A stretch of 64,000 nucleotides of DNA from an uncultured Clostridia bacterium (lineage in GTDB: Bacteria > Bacillota > Clostridia > Christensenellales > Borkfalkiaceae): contig CAKQRE010000036.1 of the NCBI GenBank assembly GCA_934271265.1, positions 1-64,000 on the forward strand. The letters are read 5' to 3'. Under the pieces are notes generated by a model that saw nothing but the letters and a program-made list of their open reading frames with translations, ran no database searches and was not told where the DNA came from. The translations under genes and the position numbers were made by a program. Positions 56,790 through 64,000 of this stretch are shown piece by piece (the stretch's first letter is position 1; every line of letters begins with the position of its first letter).

Positions 56790-59483
56790 TCAGAATGCGG
56801 AAAAAAGGAAAACTGCCAAAGGGAAAACATAGAGAAGAAGAAAAGCAAACGCCCCCGCCCCATAGCAGACGTACCGACAGATACGTGGCATCTTCTCCCT
56901 GAGACCGACTTCTCCCTTATTACACTCCGTATTCATATTATACATTATTTTCTTTCCGAAAGCAAGAAAAACGATCCATAAAATCATTCCGATTACGGAA
57001 ATAGCGATCCCGGCGGCAAATCCTTGCGGAATAAACGACAAAGATACCGTATTTTCGCCTTCGGAAAGCGGAACGGCGATCATATCTCCGAGTACCCGTT
57101 TCGTTTCGACTTTTTTGCCGTTTACCTTAGCCCGATATCCCTTGTCATACGGAACGGAAAGCAGAAGATATTCGTTTGTTTCAGCCGCGATCTTCCCTTC
57201 GATCTTATTCCCGTTCACCTTGCAATGTGCGGCTATCGCTTCGTTAACGAACGATTTTAACACCTCGTCTTTCTCGCCGAACACGGAGAAAGAAGCCCCG
57301 TAAAACTCTTTTAAAACAGTGATCTCAACGGTGATCGTTCTGTTCTCGAACGTTCCGAGATACAAAAAACCGTTCTTGCTCTGCGTGGGATAGGAAGACG
57401 TTACCGTAAGCCCGTTCACCCGGACGGAAAACGAATCGTTGATATGCTGTTTCAACGCAGTGGTATAAAGGTCGAAACAATCGAAATAGAGTCGCTGTTT
57501 TCCGGTGACCTGAACGGTATAAAGGATCTTCCCGCGCGAGGAAAGATCGGAAAAGCGATACACGCCGTCTGTCTTCACGGCAGTCATACCGGAAACGACG
57601 GTCTCTTCAAACGGATAAATCTCGAGCAGGTCTTCTTTCCCTCCGACGGCTTTGAAAACCGATTGCACGATCTCCGCCCGCTCGCCCGAAAAACCGGCGG
57701 TAAGAACGCTTTCCGTAACAGCGATGCCGAGCGGCAGAGAATATTCGTTCCTACTGATATGCCAATTCGCAGCCGAATACAGCGCCGTAGAAGACGAACC
57801 GCTTCCCGCGACGTATTTCTGACAGAGAAGCGCGTCGGTAAATGCGGTACCTCCGTACTGTCCGACTTCCATCCAGTAAGACGAATACCCGAGAGACTTC
57901 ATCATATTCATATATGCGCCGTTTGTAAGCGAAGTATAGTGACCGAGGCTGTTATATCCGAGCGCACCGATCGCATTGACGTCCGTCACCTTGGTTTTCA
58001 GCCCTACCCGGTAGAATTCGTCGTCATCGATTTTATCAGCGATCGTAAACCGCTCGCGATAGGAGATATCGTCGTGCGCGGCGGATTCCATATACACGCG
58101 CGAAGAAAAGGAACATTCCCCGAACACCGCGATCAGCAGAACGACACAGACAAAGGTTTTCTTTAAAAGTCCGAAGGAATACAGGATCCTTATTGCAACG
58201 GCAAACAGCAAAACGACGACGTAAACGGTCAATAAACCGTTGAACGAATCGGCGTTTCCCCATAGCGATTTTACATACCGCGTAAGAATATGAGAATGAT
58301 TTTCAAAATAATTGTTCTGCCAAAGCACGACGAAACAGCAGGCTATTACCGCAACTCCCCCGAGAACACAGGACAAAACGATATCTCTTCTCCCCGCGGA
58401 AACGCTTTTTCCCTCGCTCTCCTGCCCGCAACGGAAAATGTTTTCTCCCGCCACGATAAGTCCGAGAAAAATCGTAATGAAAGCATAACGGGACGGAAAT
58501 GCCATATAGTTCCCCGTATGCCACATTTTATTGACGGGTTCCAGAATTAAAGGGATCGCCGTAAGGATCAGAAGAACGACATAAACCGATGATAACTGCG
58601 ATCTCTTTCGCGCAAAGAAGAACGGAAGAACAATAGAAAGACAGAACACCGTCGGCAAAACCGTGGTGTAGGACGTGATCAGATTGCTGCTTTTTAAGTT
58701 ATCGATCACAGACCCCGTTCTCGCCGAAGCCAGATACTGTATCGTAACCGGAATATACACGACAGCAGACATCAGCATCGCAACAAATGACCCGATAACG
58801 AACTTATAGGAAAACTTCTTATCTTTTTCCATCAATGCGGAAACGCCTGCGTACAGAAGCAGAAACATCACTACCATATAGCTGATGTAAAAACTGCACC
58901 ACAGATTCAGAGACAAAGCCGCCGTATACAAAGCGAAACTCTTTCCCTCTTTCATCTTTTCAAGCCCGAGCATGATCACGGGAAACAGATACACGCAATC
59001 GAGCCATGAAAGGATCTGAAAATACATGAGCACATAGCCGGAAAAGGAATACAGCACCGAAAACGCAAGGCTTAAAAGAAAATTCTTCTCTCCGAATTTA
59101 TATTCAAAGAAAACGAAGGATAACCCGCCCGCAAGGATCATTTTCAGCATGACGAGAACGTTTACGAAAAGGCTCATATTCTCTTTTTCGACAAACGCTA
59201 CAAGAAGATTGAGCGGGCTTGAGACGTAAAACATGTAAACGCCGTAAAAATTCATACCGCCGGCGTTTTCATAGCTGATAAAAAAGGATGACTTTCCGTT
59301 AAAAATATCCTTCAGATTGCACAGGATCGGAATCACCTGCTGGTTCATATCGCACCAGCCGATCGATTTCGATCCGAAGGGATAAAGATCACCGCGCATC
59401 GCAACGAACAGAAAAACGAGAAAAACACTCATCGGTGCGACGAAATAACGTGATATTTTTTTGAGGATCCCCAAACCTTTCAT
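56790..59483 (-). CDS. YfhO-family multi-span membrane protein
   Basis: The 897-residue protein has about 13 hydrophobic helices in its first 500 residues (starting IGWCDMNQQVIPIL after the first helix), a long extracellular part (about 500-850), and a last C-terminal helix pair. It fits the YfhO/GT-C family, members of which add sugars to lipoteichoic or wall teichoic polymers from undecaprenyl-linked donors. GAGGGA precedes the ATG. It lies between smpB (10 nt away) and ssrA. Confidence 0.82.
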   Translation of the reverse strand: MKGLGILKKISRYFVAPMSVFLVFLFVAMRGDLYPFGSKSIGWCDMNQQVIPILCNLKDIFNGKSSFFISYENAGGMNFYGVYMFYVSSPLNLLVAFVEKENMSLFVNVLVMLKMILAGGLSFVFFEYKFGEKNFLLSLAFSVLYSFSGYVLMYFQILSWLDCVYLFPVIMLGLEKMKEGKSFALYTAALSLNLWCSFYISYMVVMFLLLYAGVSALMEKDKKFSYKFVIGSFVAMLMSAVVYIPVTIQYLASARTGSVIDNLKSSNLITSYTTVLPTVFCLSIVLPFFFARKRSQLSSVYVVLLILTAIPLILEPVNKMWHTGNYMAFPSRYAFITIFLGLIVAGENIFRCGQESEGKSVSAGRRDIVLSCVLGGVAVIACCFVVLWQNNYFENHSHILTRYVKSLWGNADSFNGLLTVYVVVLLFAVAIRILYSFGLLKKTFVCVVLLIAVFGECSFSSRVYMESAAHDDISYRERFTIADKIDDDEFYRVGLKTKVTDVNAIGALGYNSLGHYTSLTNGAYMNMMKSLGYSSYWMEVGQYGGTAFTDALLCQKYVAGSGSSSTALYSAANWHISRNEYSLPLGIAVTESVLTAGFSGERAEIVQSVFKAVGGKEDLLEIYPFEETVVSGMTAVKTDGVYRFSDLSSRGKILYTVQVTGKQRLYFDCFDLYTTALKQHINDSFSVRVNGLTVTSSYPTQSKNGFLYLGTFENRTITVEITVLKEFYGASFSVFGEKDEVLKSFVNEAIAAHCKVNGNKIEGKIAAETNEYLLLSVPYDKGYRAKVNGKKVETKRVLGDMIAVPLSEGENTVSLSFIPQGFAAGIAISVIGMILWIVFLAFGKKIMYNMNTECNKGEVGLREKMPRICRYVCYGAGAFAFLLLYVFPLAVFLFSAF

Positions 59484-59493
59484 TTCTGTTCCC

Positions 59494-59943
59494 TCACCGG
59501 TAATTTTTCAGTTCCCTTGCCGCCGAACGATCGAGATCTTTTTCTTTCAGCGACTGCTTTTTATCATAAGTATGTTTTCCTTTGCAAAGCCCGAGTTCGG
59601 CTTTGATCAGAGCCTGTTTGTAATAAAGCTTCAAAGGGACGACCGTATAGCCTTTTTCCTGCATTTTTCCGAGTAATTTCGTGATCTCGCTCTTGTGCAG
59701 GAGAAGTCTCCTGTCCCGACGACTGTCCTTCACGTTGAAGCTGCCGCCTTTGTCGTAAACGGCAATATGCATTCCCTTGATCCACATTTCTCCGCGAAAA
59801 ACGGAACAATATGCGTCCTTTAAACTGACGTTCCCCGCACGGATCGATTTGACTTCCCCGCCGTCGAGAGAAATACCCGCCTCGAACTTATCTTCCACAA
59901 AATACTCAAAGTACGCTTCTCTGTTTTCTGCGATGATCTTCAT
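59494..59943 (-). CDS. smpB: SsrA-binding protein
   Basis: The 149-residue SmpB binds the tRNA-like domain of tmRNA for trans-translation. Conserved segments: ENREAYFEYF, GISLDGGEVKSIRAGNVSLKDAY, YDKGGSFN-VKDSRRDRRLLLHK, VVPLKLYYKQALIKAELGLCKGK and the basic tail YDKKQSLKEKD. The ATG at 59943 is chosen over a GTG six codons earlier because AAGGGAG precedes it; it overlaps the end of rnr by 38 bp. Confidence 0.95.
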   Translation of the reverse strand: MKIIAENREAYFEYFVEDKFEAGISLDGGEVKSIRAGNVSLKDAYCSVFRGEMWIKGMHIAVYDKGGSFNVKDSRRDRRLLLHKSEITKLLGKMQEKGYTVVPLKLYYKQALIKAELGLCKGKHTYDKKQSLKEKDLDRSAARELKNYR

Positions 59944-62059
59944 GTTTCTCTCCCTTTTCACGTGTTTTGGACAAAATGATAAAATCTACCCGCCGCGTGG
60001 CGACGTCCGCTCCGAGCACGCCGATCCTCACCTTCTCTCCGAGGCGGAAACTGTGCTTTCCGGACGACAAGGTAAACGTTTTCTCGTCGAATTTATAATT
60101 ACCGCGCGGCAGATTCTCAAGTCCCGTAAAACCTTCCACGGTATTGTCAAGCTCGCAGAAAACGCCGGAAGACGTAACGCCGCTGATCACGGCATCGAAT
60201 TCCATGCCGGCTTTGTCTTTCATGTAAATCGTCTTATAAAGGTCGTCCACCGTGCGTTCCGCTTCATCCGCAGCCCGTTCCTTTTCGGAAGACTGCAATG
60301 CGCTTTTCTGACATAAATCCCCGTATAAGTCGTTTATTTGACCTATTTTACCGTCAAGCAATGCCTTGATCACACGGTGCACCATAAGATCCGGGTATCT
60401 TCTGATCGGCGAAGTAAAGTGGCAGTAACATTCGCTCGACAAGCCGAAATGTCCGAGATTCTCGGTTGTGTACTTTGCCTTCTGCATCGAACGGAGCATT
60501 ACTTTGTTGATCACGGGAAAAGCCGGGGTGTCTTTCGTCTGATCGAGCACTGCGGAAAAATCGGACGGGCGGCAATTCTCCGCCTTCCATCTGACGTTCA
60601 CGCCGAGAAGACGGATAAAATCGATAAACGACTGCGCTTTTTCCGGCAAGGGTTTTTCGTGCACGCGATAAACAAAAGGCACTTCGAGAAAGCAAGCGTA
60701 TTCCGCAATCGCTTCGTTTGCCGCAACCATAAACTCCTCTATGATCTTGTATGCGTCCGGCGCGGTCCTGCGGGAAATGGAAATATTCCCGTTCTCTTCC
60801 GAGATCTCCGCTTCCTTCACGTCGAGATTCACGCTTCCGCGACGGTCTCTTCTCGCGGTCAGAATTTCCTGCAATTCCTTCATGAGAAGGATCCTTTCCT
60901 TCATGTCGGGATACGCGGCAAGATAAGTTTCGTTTCCGTCCAGCATGCCCTGCACCTCGTTATAGGTCATACGGTGGGCGGAACGGATCGCCGATTTCGC
61001 GATCTTCTTATCCACGATCTCACCCTTTCCGTCGATCTCCATAATACAGGATAGGGTAAGTCTTGTCACGCCCTCGTTCAGAGAGCAGATCCCGTTGGAA
61101 AGCTGCTCGGGGAGCATCGGGATAACGCGATCGGGGAAATACACGCTTGTAGCGCGTTCGAAAGCTTCTTTGTCGATATTCCCGCCGACCTTTACGTAGT
61201 GCGAAACGTCCGCAATATGCACGCCGAGAATATAATGTCCGTTTCCCGTTTTTTCGATATCGACGGCGTCGTCAAAGTCGCGCGAGTGGTCTCCGTCGAT
61301 CGTTACTATCTTTCTATTTCTCAGATCAAGCCTGCCTATAAGCTCGTTATCGTCCACTTCCTGCGGTATTTTTGCAACTTCCGCCATTGTTTTTGCAAGG
61401 AAGCTATCCCGATATCCGTACCCTTTGATCAGCGAATTCTCCTCGGATTTCAGATCGTTGCTTCTTCCGATTATCTCCTTGATCTCTCCCTGCGGGTTAT
61501 CGTGTGCGGGGAAACAGGTGATCTCGGCATACACCTTATCGCCGTTTTCGGCATGAAGAGAGTTTTTGAACGGGATACAGATATCCACGAAATAATTCTT
61601 ATCGTCCGGTCGCACGTATCCGAACGTTTTCGCGCGGTAATAGGTACCGCAAAGCGTCGTGATCCCCCGGGAGAGTACGCGCACGACTTCCGCCTCGTCG
61701 TTCGACCCTCTTTGAGAAGGGACCCTGCGAGCCAGCACAACGTCTTTATGAAGAGCACCGTGGAGATTTCTGTTCGGAAGAAAACAATCCCCCACCGAGG
61801 GATCTTCCGCGATCAGAAAGGCAAATCCCCTTTCGTTCCCGCGAAGAACGCCTTTGATCAGCCCGGCGTCTTTTGCGGAGAGGATCGCGCCGTTTTCGAT
61901 GACGATCTCACCCTCTTTTTCAAGCCGTTTCAGGATATCGCTTATCGCGTCCTTTTCAAACGCCGATCTGGCGTTCGTATAGGAAAACACTGCTCTTTTC
62001 CCTTTCCCGGATAAAGTCCCGTCGTTAAATTTTTCTTTGAGTTCCGTATATAAATTCAT
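59906..62059 (-). CDS. rnr: Ribonuclease R
   Basis: The 717-residue 3'-5' exoribonuclease degrades structured RNA and takes part in mRNA decay and trans-translation. An N-terminal winged-helix/cold-shock part (about 1-190) is followed by the RNB catalytic domain with IDGDHSRDFDDAVDIE (metal-binding Asp cluster, about 260) and HFTSPIRRYPDLMVHR, then an S1 domain (about 630-700: GMEFDAVISGVTSSGVFCEL). It is cotranscribed with smpB, as in many Bacillota. A hairpin (62087-62130) and the secG terminator lie just upstream. Confidence 0.95.
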   Translation of the reverse strand: MNLYTELKEKFNDGTLSGKGKRAVFSYTNARSAFEKDAISDILKRLEKEGEIVIENGAILSAKDAGLIKGVLRGNERGFAFLIAEDPSVGDCFLPNRNLHGALHKDVVLARRVPSQRGSNDEAEVVRVLSRGITTLCGTYYRAKTFGYVRPDDKNYFVDICIPFKNSLHAENGDKVYAEITCFPAHDNPQGEIKEIIGRSNDLKSEENSLIKGYGYRDSFLAKTMAEVAKIPQEVDDNELIGRLDLRNRKIVTIDGDHSRDFDDAVDIEKTGNGHYILGVHIADVSHYVKVGGNIDKEAFERATSVYFPDRVIPMLPEQLSNGICSLNEGVTRLTLSCIMEIDGKGEIVDKKIAKSAIRSAHRMTYNEVQGMLDGNETYLAAYPDMKERILLMKELQEILTARRDRRGSVNLDVKEAEISEENGNISISRRTAPDAYKIIEEFMVAANEAIAEYACFLEVPFVYRVHEKPLPEKAQSFIDFIRLLGVNVRWKAENCRPSDFSAVLDQTKDTPAFPVINKVMLRSMQKAKYTTENLGHFGLSSECYCHFTSPIRRYPDLMVHRVIKALLDGKIGQINDLYGDLCQKSALQSSEKERAADEAERTVDDLYKTIYMKDKAGMEFDAVISGVTSSGVFCELDNTVEGFTGLENLPRGNYKFDEKTFTLSSGKHSFRLGEKVRIGVLGADVATRRVDFIILSKTREKGEKHEDHRRKQRSVL

Positions 62060-62086
62060 TTTTGTTCCGTACCCGAATATATCGCA

Positions 62087-62130
62087 AGCCGAAACGGTCG
62101 GAATCGTATCGTATACCGATTGTTTCGGCT
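62087..62130 (-). other. Large hairpin directly before rnr
   Basis: AGCCGAAAC with GTTTCGGCT and inner AATCGG with CCGACC (minus strand) form a long stem-loop ending about 28 nt before the rnr start. It could be a control site for rnr expression or an RNA-processing site. Confidence 0.5.
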
Positions 62131-62132
62131 GA

Positions 62133-62172
62133 AATAGAAAAGAGGAGAACCGGATTTGCGCCGAGTCTCCTC
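62133..62172 (-). terminator. Terminator of secG
   Basis: AGAGGAGA and TCTCCTCT form a stem followed by TTTCTATTTC on the minus strand. rnr therefore needs read-through or its own promoter. Confidence 0.65.
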
Positions 62173-62202
62173 TTCACGGGGGATAACCCCCGCACGTTTA
62201 TT

Positions 62203-62493
62203 TCAGAAATTGCCCGAACGGAAAAGAACCGCACAGAACGCGCACATAAACACAGCGAGAATGATCATCGAGATGACCGTAAGTTTTCTCAGCTTGCTTT
62301 CAAGCGTTTTGCCTTTGTTCTTTCCGTAGAAAGTTTCCTGTTGACCGCCGAGGGCGCTGATGCCGTTGGAATTGCTCGGCTGAATCATGATAACGATTAT
62401 GAGGAAAAGAGCCAGAAGCGCGGCGATCACCACGAGGGGGATGCAGATCGCTTCCATTAAGATCCAGTTCATAGCCAAAAGATTATTAAGCAT
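62203..62493 (-). CDS. secG: Preprotein translocase subunit SecG
   Basis: The 96-residue SecG has two membrane helices (about 14-36 and 72-93) linked by a cytoplasmic loop with QPSNSNGISALGGQQETFYGKNKGKTLESKLRKLT, in which the SALGG and FYGKNKGKTLE blocks are diagnostic. It supports SecYEG-dependent secretion, needed for the many exported proteins here. GGAG lies 11 nt before the ATG. It heads the secG-rnr-smpB block. Confidence 0.92.
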   Translation of the reverse strand: MLNNLLAMNWILMEAICIPLVVIAALLALFLIIVIMIQPSNSNGISALGGQQETFYGKNKGKTLESKLRKLTVISMIILAVFMCAFCAVLFRSGNF

Positions 62494-62532
62494 AAACCCG
62501 TTTTCTCCGTATTTTAAATTTTATCTTCGTTT

Positions 62533-62561
62533 ATTATAACACATTATTTCCCGATTGACAA
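62533..62561 (-). promoter_or_regulatory. Promoter of the secG-rnr block
   Basis: TTGTCA (62556-62561), a 17-nt spacer and TATAAT (62533-62538) on the minus strand. Confidence 0.8.
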
Positions 62562-62624
62562 GCGTTTTCGGTAAATGTCCGGAAAACTTTCGTAAAAAGA
62601 CGAAGTTATTCCTTCCTTACCCGC

Positions 62625-63503
62625 TTAATCGAGAAGATCCTTCACCGCTTTTGCGTCCTGAGAAGTTTCATCCACGTCCTCAAGTTTGTTTGCCTTTTTC
62701 ACTTTCACGTCGGAAAGTTTGAAATCTTTATAAACAAGGCTTCCGTCCGTCGTTTCCATTTTGACCTTGACGAGAAGTTTCAGCATGTTGTTGGAGATCA
62801 CGATCGCCTTCCCTTCCGGGGTCTGCACTTCGCTGCCGACCTTCGGCATGAGACGGAACGTTTCGCTGTAATGGGCGTTTTCGTATTCAAGACAGCACAT
62901 CAATCTGCCGCAAAGCCCGCTTATTTTCGTCGGATTCAGAGAAAGCCCCTGCGTTTTCGCCATCTTTATGGTTACTTTACGGAAATCAGGCAGACAGCTC
63001 GCGCAGCAGCAAACCCTTCCGCAGGGCGCAATGCCGCCTAAGATCCTCGCTTCGTCCCGGATTCCGACTTGCCTTAATTCGATACGAATATGGAAAGCCG
63101 TTGCCAGATCGCGGACGAGTTCGCGAAAGTCGATCCTTCCCGCAGCGGTGAAGTAAAAAATGATCTTGCTGTTGTCGAATGTAAATTCCGCGTCGATCAG
63201 CTTCATCTTCAGCCCGCGCGCTTCGATTTTTTCCGCGGCGATCCTCATAGCCGAAGGGACTTTGTCTTCGTTGCGCTTTACTTTTGCCTCGTCTTCCGCG
63301 GTCGCCCGCCTTGCGATCGGTTTCAGCGGCTGAACGATCTTATCGTCCTCTTCCTCTTTCGGTTCCATCACGACCTTGCCGTATTCGACCCCTCTCGCCG
63401 TTTCGACGATCACGCCGCTTCCCTTTTCGTAATTTTCCTCTCCTGGATCAAAATAATATATTTTGCCGGTATGCTTGAATTTTATTCCTACGACTTTTGC
63501 CAT
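62625..63503 (-). CDS. ricT: RicT-like iron-sulfur PSP1 domain protein
   Basis: The 292-residue YaaT/RicT protein has a PSP1 domain (about 1-250: GIKFKHTGKIYYFDPG, IVETARGVEYGKV, RIELRQVGIRDEARILGG) with Cys clusters GRVCCCASC and SGLCGRLMCC (iron-sulfur ligands in the Ric complex). RicT works with RicA and RicF in mRNA processing and in control of sporulation, competence and biofilm formation in Bacillus. The ATG at 63503 has GAGGAG upstream and overlaps the end of holB by 16 bp, matching the Bacillus order holB-yaaT. A long upstream frame is inside holB. Confidence 0.92.
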   Translation of the reverse strand: MAKVVGIKFKHTGKIYYFDPGEENYEKGSGVIVETARGVEYGKVVMEPKEEEDDKIVQPLKPIARRATAEDEAKVKRNEDKVPSAMRIAAEKIEARGLKMKLIDAEFTFDNSKIIFYFTAAGRIDFRELVRDLATAFHIRIELRQVGIRDEARILGGIAPCGRVCCCASCLPDFRKVTIKMAKTQGLSLNPTKISGLCGRLMCCLEYENAHYSETFRLMPKVGSEVQTPEGKAIVISNNMLKLLVKVKMETTDGSLVYKDFKLSDVKVKKANKLEDVDETSQDAKAVKDLLD

Positions 63504-64000
63504 CTGTGTTTCTCCTCTAAAATTCCGAATAAGATCCCGTCTGCCGTCATCATTGCGTTCGAGTTGAAATTCAATGCTTTCTCCGCGTCGCCGAGCCTGT
63601 CGTTTATTCCGAGCAAAGCCCCCGCGGTGAATCCGTTCGCTGTCGCTTCCACGCTTCCCTGGGTCACGGATCTCAACAGCGCAAACACTTCCGTCCGCAT
63701 CGCCGCGACAAAACCTTTCATATCGTTCTGATCGATCAGTCCTACGTATTTCACCACGTCGGACGAACGCGTCATCTCCGAAAGGATCCTTTTGCATAAG
63801 GCTACGTTTCTGTCCGCATTGTCTCCCGCATAATATGCCTCGGCTTTTCCTTCCGCTCCGCCGGACAGTGCGATCGCCCTGCGAAGTTTCTCTTCGTCCG
63901 GCATCAGATCTTTCAAGCCGTCAAACAACGCTTTCTCTCCGAACGGGGGAATGTCGAGCCGTTTTACGCGTGATTTTACGGTGGGAAGTATGGTATAATC
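63488..64000 (-). CDS. holB: DNA polymerase III delta-prime subunit, N-terminus cut by window edge
   Basis: The visible 170 residues begin inside the conserved TILPTVKSR segment (the LPTILSR-type motif of clamp-loader subunits) and run to the C-terminus, covering the end of the AAA+ lid and the C-terminal domain (MPDEEKLRRAIALSGGAEGKA). DNA polymerase III delta-prime acts in the clamp loader. The frame stays open to the window edge. It is followed by ricT with a 16-bp overlap. Confidence 0.88.
   Translation of the reverse strand, partial: DYTILPTVKSRVKRLDIPPFGEKALFDGLKDLMPDEEKLRRAIALSGGAEGKAEAYYAGDNADRNVALCKRILSEMTRSSDVVKYVGLIDQNDMKGFVAAMRTEVFALLRSVTQGSVEATANGFTAGALLGINDRLGDAEKALNFNSNAMMTADGILFGILEEKHRWQKS

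Overview
The window looks like a chromosomal segment of an uncultured gut-type Bacillota (Clostridia; a Christensenellales-like lineage is my best guess, from general gene content only). Supporting evidence: the low-GC Gram-positive order secG-rnr-smpB-(yfhO)-ssrA, a partial holB followed by ricT, a TM1266-type regulator, a YerC/TrpR-like protein, an EndoA-type MazF, many sigma-A promoters (TTGACA-17-TATAAT) and strong Shine-Dalgarno sites. There is no outer-membrane or SusC/D machinery, and no CRISPR, rRNA, phage or plasmid genes.

Layout, left to right. 1-2518: the truncated gene of a membrane-anchored InlB-repeat protein, preceded by a promoter-leader-terminator unit (2511-2788) that looks like a structured RNA or attenuator with a short ORF. 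3-5 kb: a YhcG-type nuclease, a small hypothetical gene, tRNA-Val and a ~0.56-kb inverted-repeat (MITE-like) element. 5.4-8.5 kb: the housekeeping operon gtrA-like/prmA/mtaB/HIT, probably from a leaderless promoter. 8.5-18.3 kb: an SGNH hydrolase, an XRE regulator, a MATE pump, a polar amino-acid ABC operon ending in yerC, mazF, and an NMT1-type ABC transporter led by a TM1266-family regulator behind an attenuator-like leader. 18.3-22.6 kb: fructose-bisphosphate aldolase, a leaderless amidohydrolase and a second MATE pump.

22.7-53.3 kb is the accessory core. An operon of secreted proteins (Cys-rich lipoprotein, tailed surface protein, secreted metallo-beta-lactamase-fold hydrolase) faces an AraC/alpha-glucosidase pair and tRNA-Arg. 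After an empty stretch with short tandem repeats comes a ~22.5-kb co-directional run: two lipoprotein esterases, a sugar-binding protein and two permeases, a GH99/WbsX-like lipoprotein, three very large surface proteins (one a GH28-like beta-helix enzyme) and a cytoplasmic GH78 rhamnosidase, controlled by a divergent AraC regulator. The inferred job is capture, deacetylation, cleavage and import of a pectic, rhamnose-containing glycan.

Four surface proteins in this core share a C-terminal module that is not LPXTG: Gly-Cys-(Gly/Lys)-(Gly/Ser), one hydrophobic helix and a basic tail, with the Cys 27-31 residues from the end. In three of the four the tail codons also carry the ribosome-binding site of the next gene, whose start overlaps the stop. 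I regard this as the most interesting candidate for an undescribed surface-sorting system.

54-64 kb returns to core functions: a DUF4143 ATPase with tandem promoter repeats, tmRNA, a YfhO-like membrane protein, SmpB, RNase R, SecG, RicT and the C-terminal part of DNA polymerase III delta-prime.
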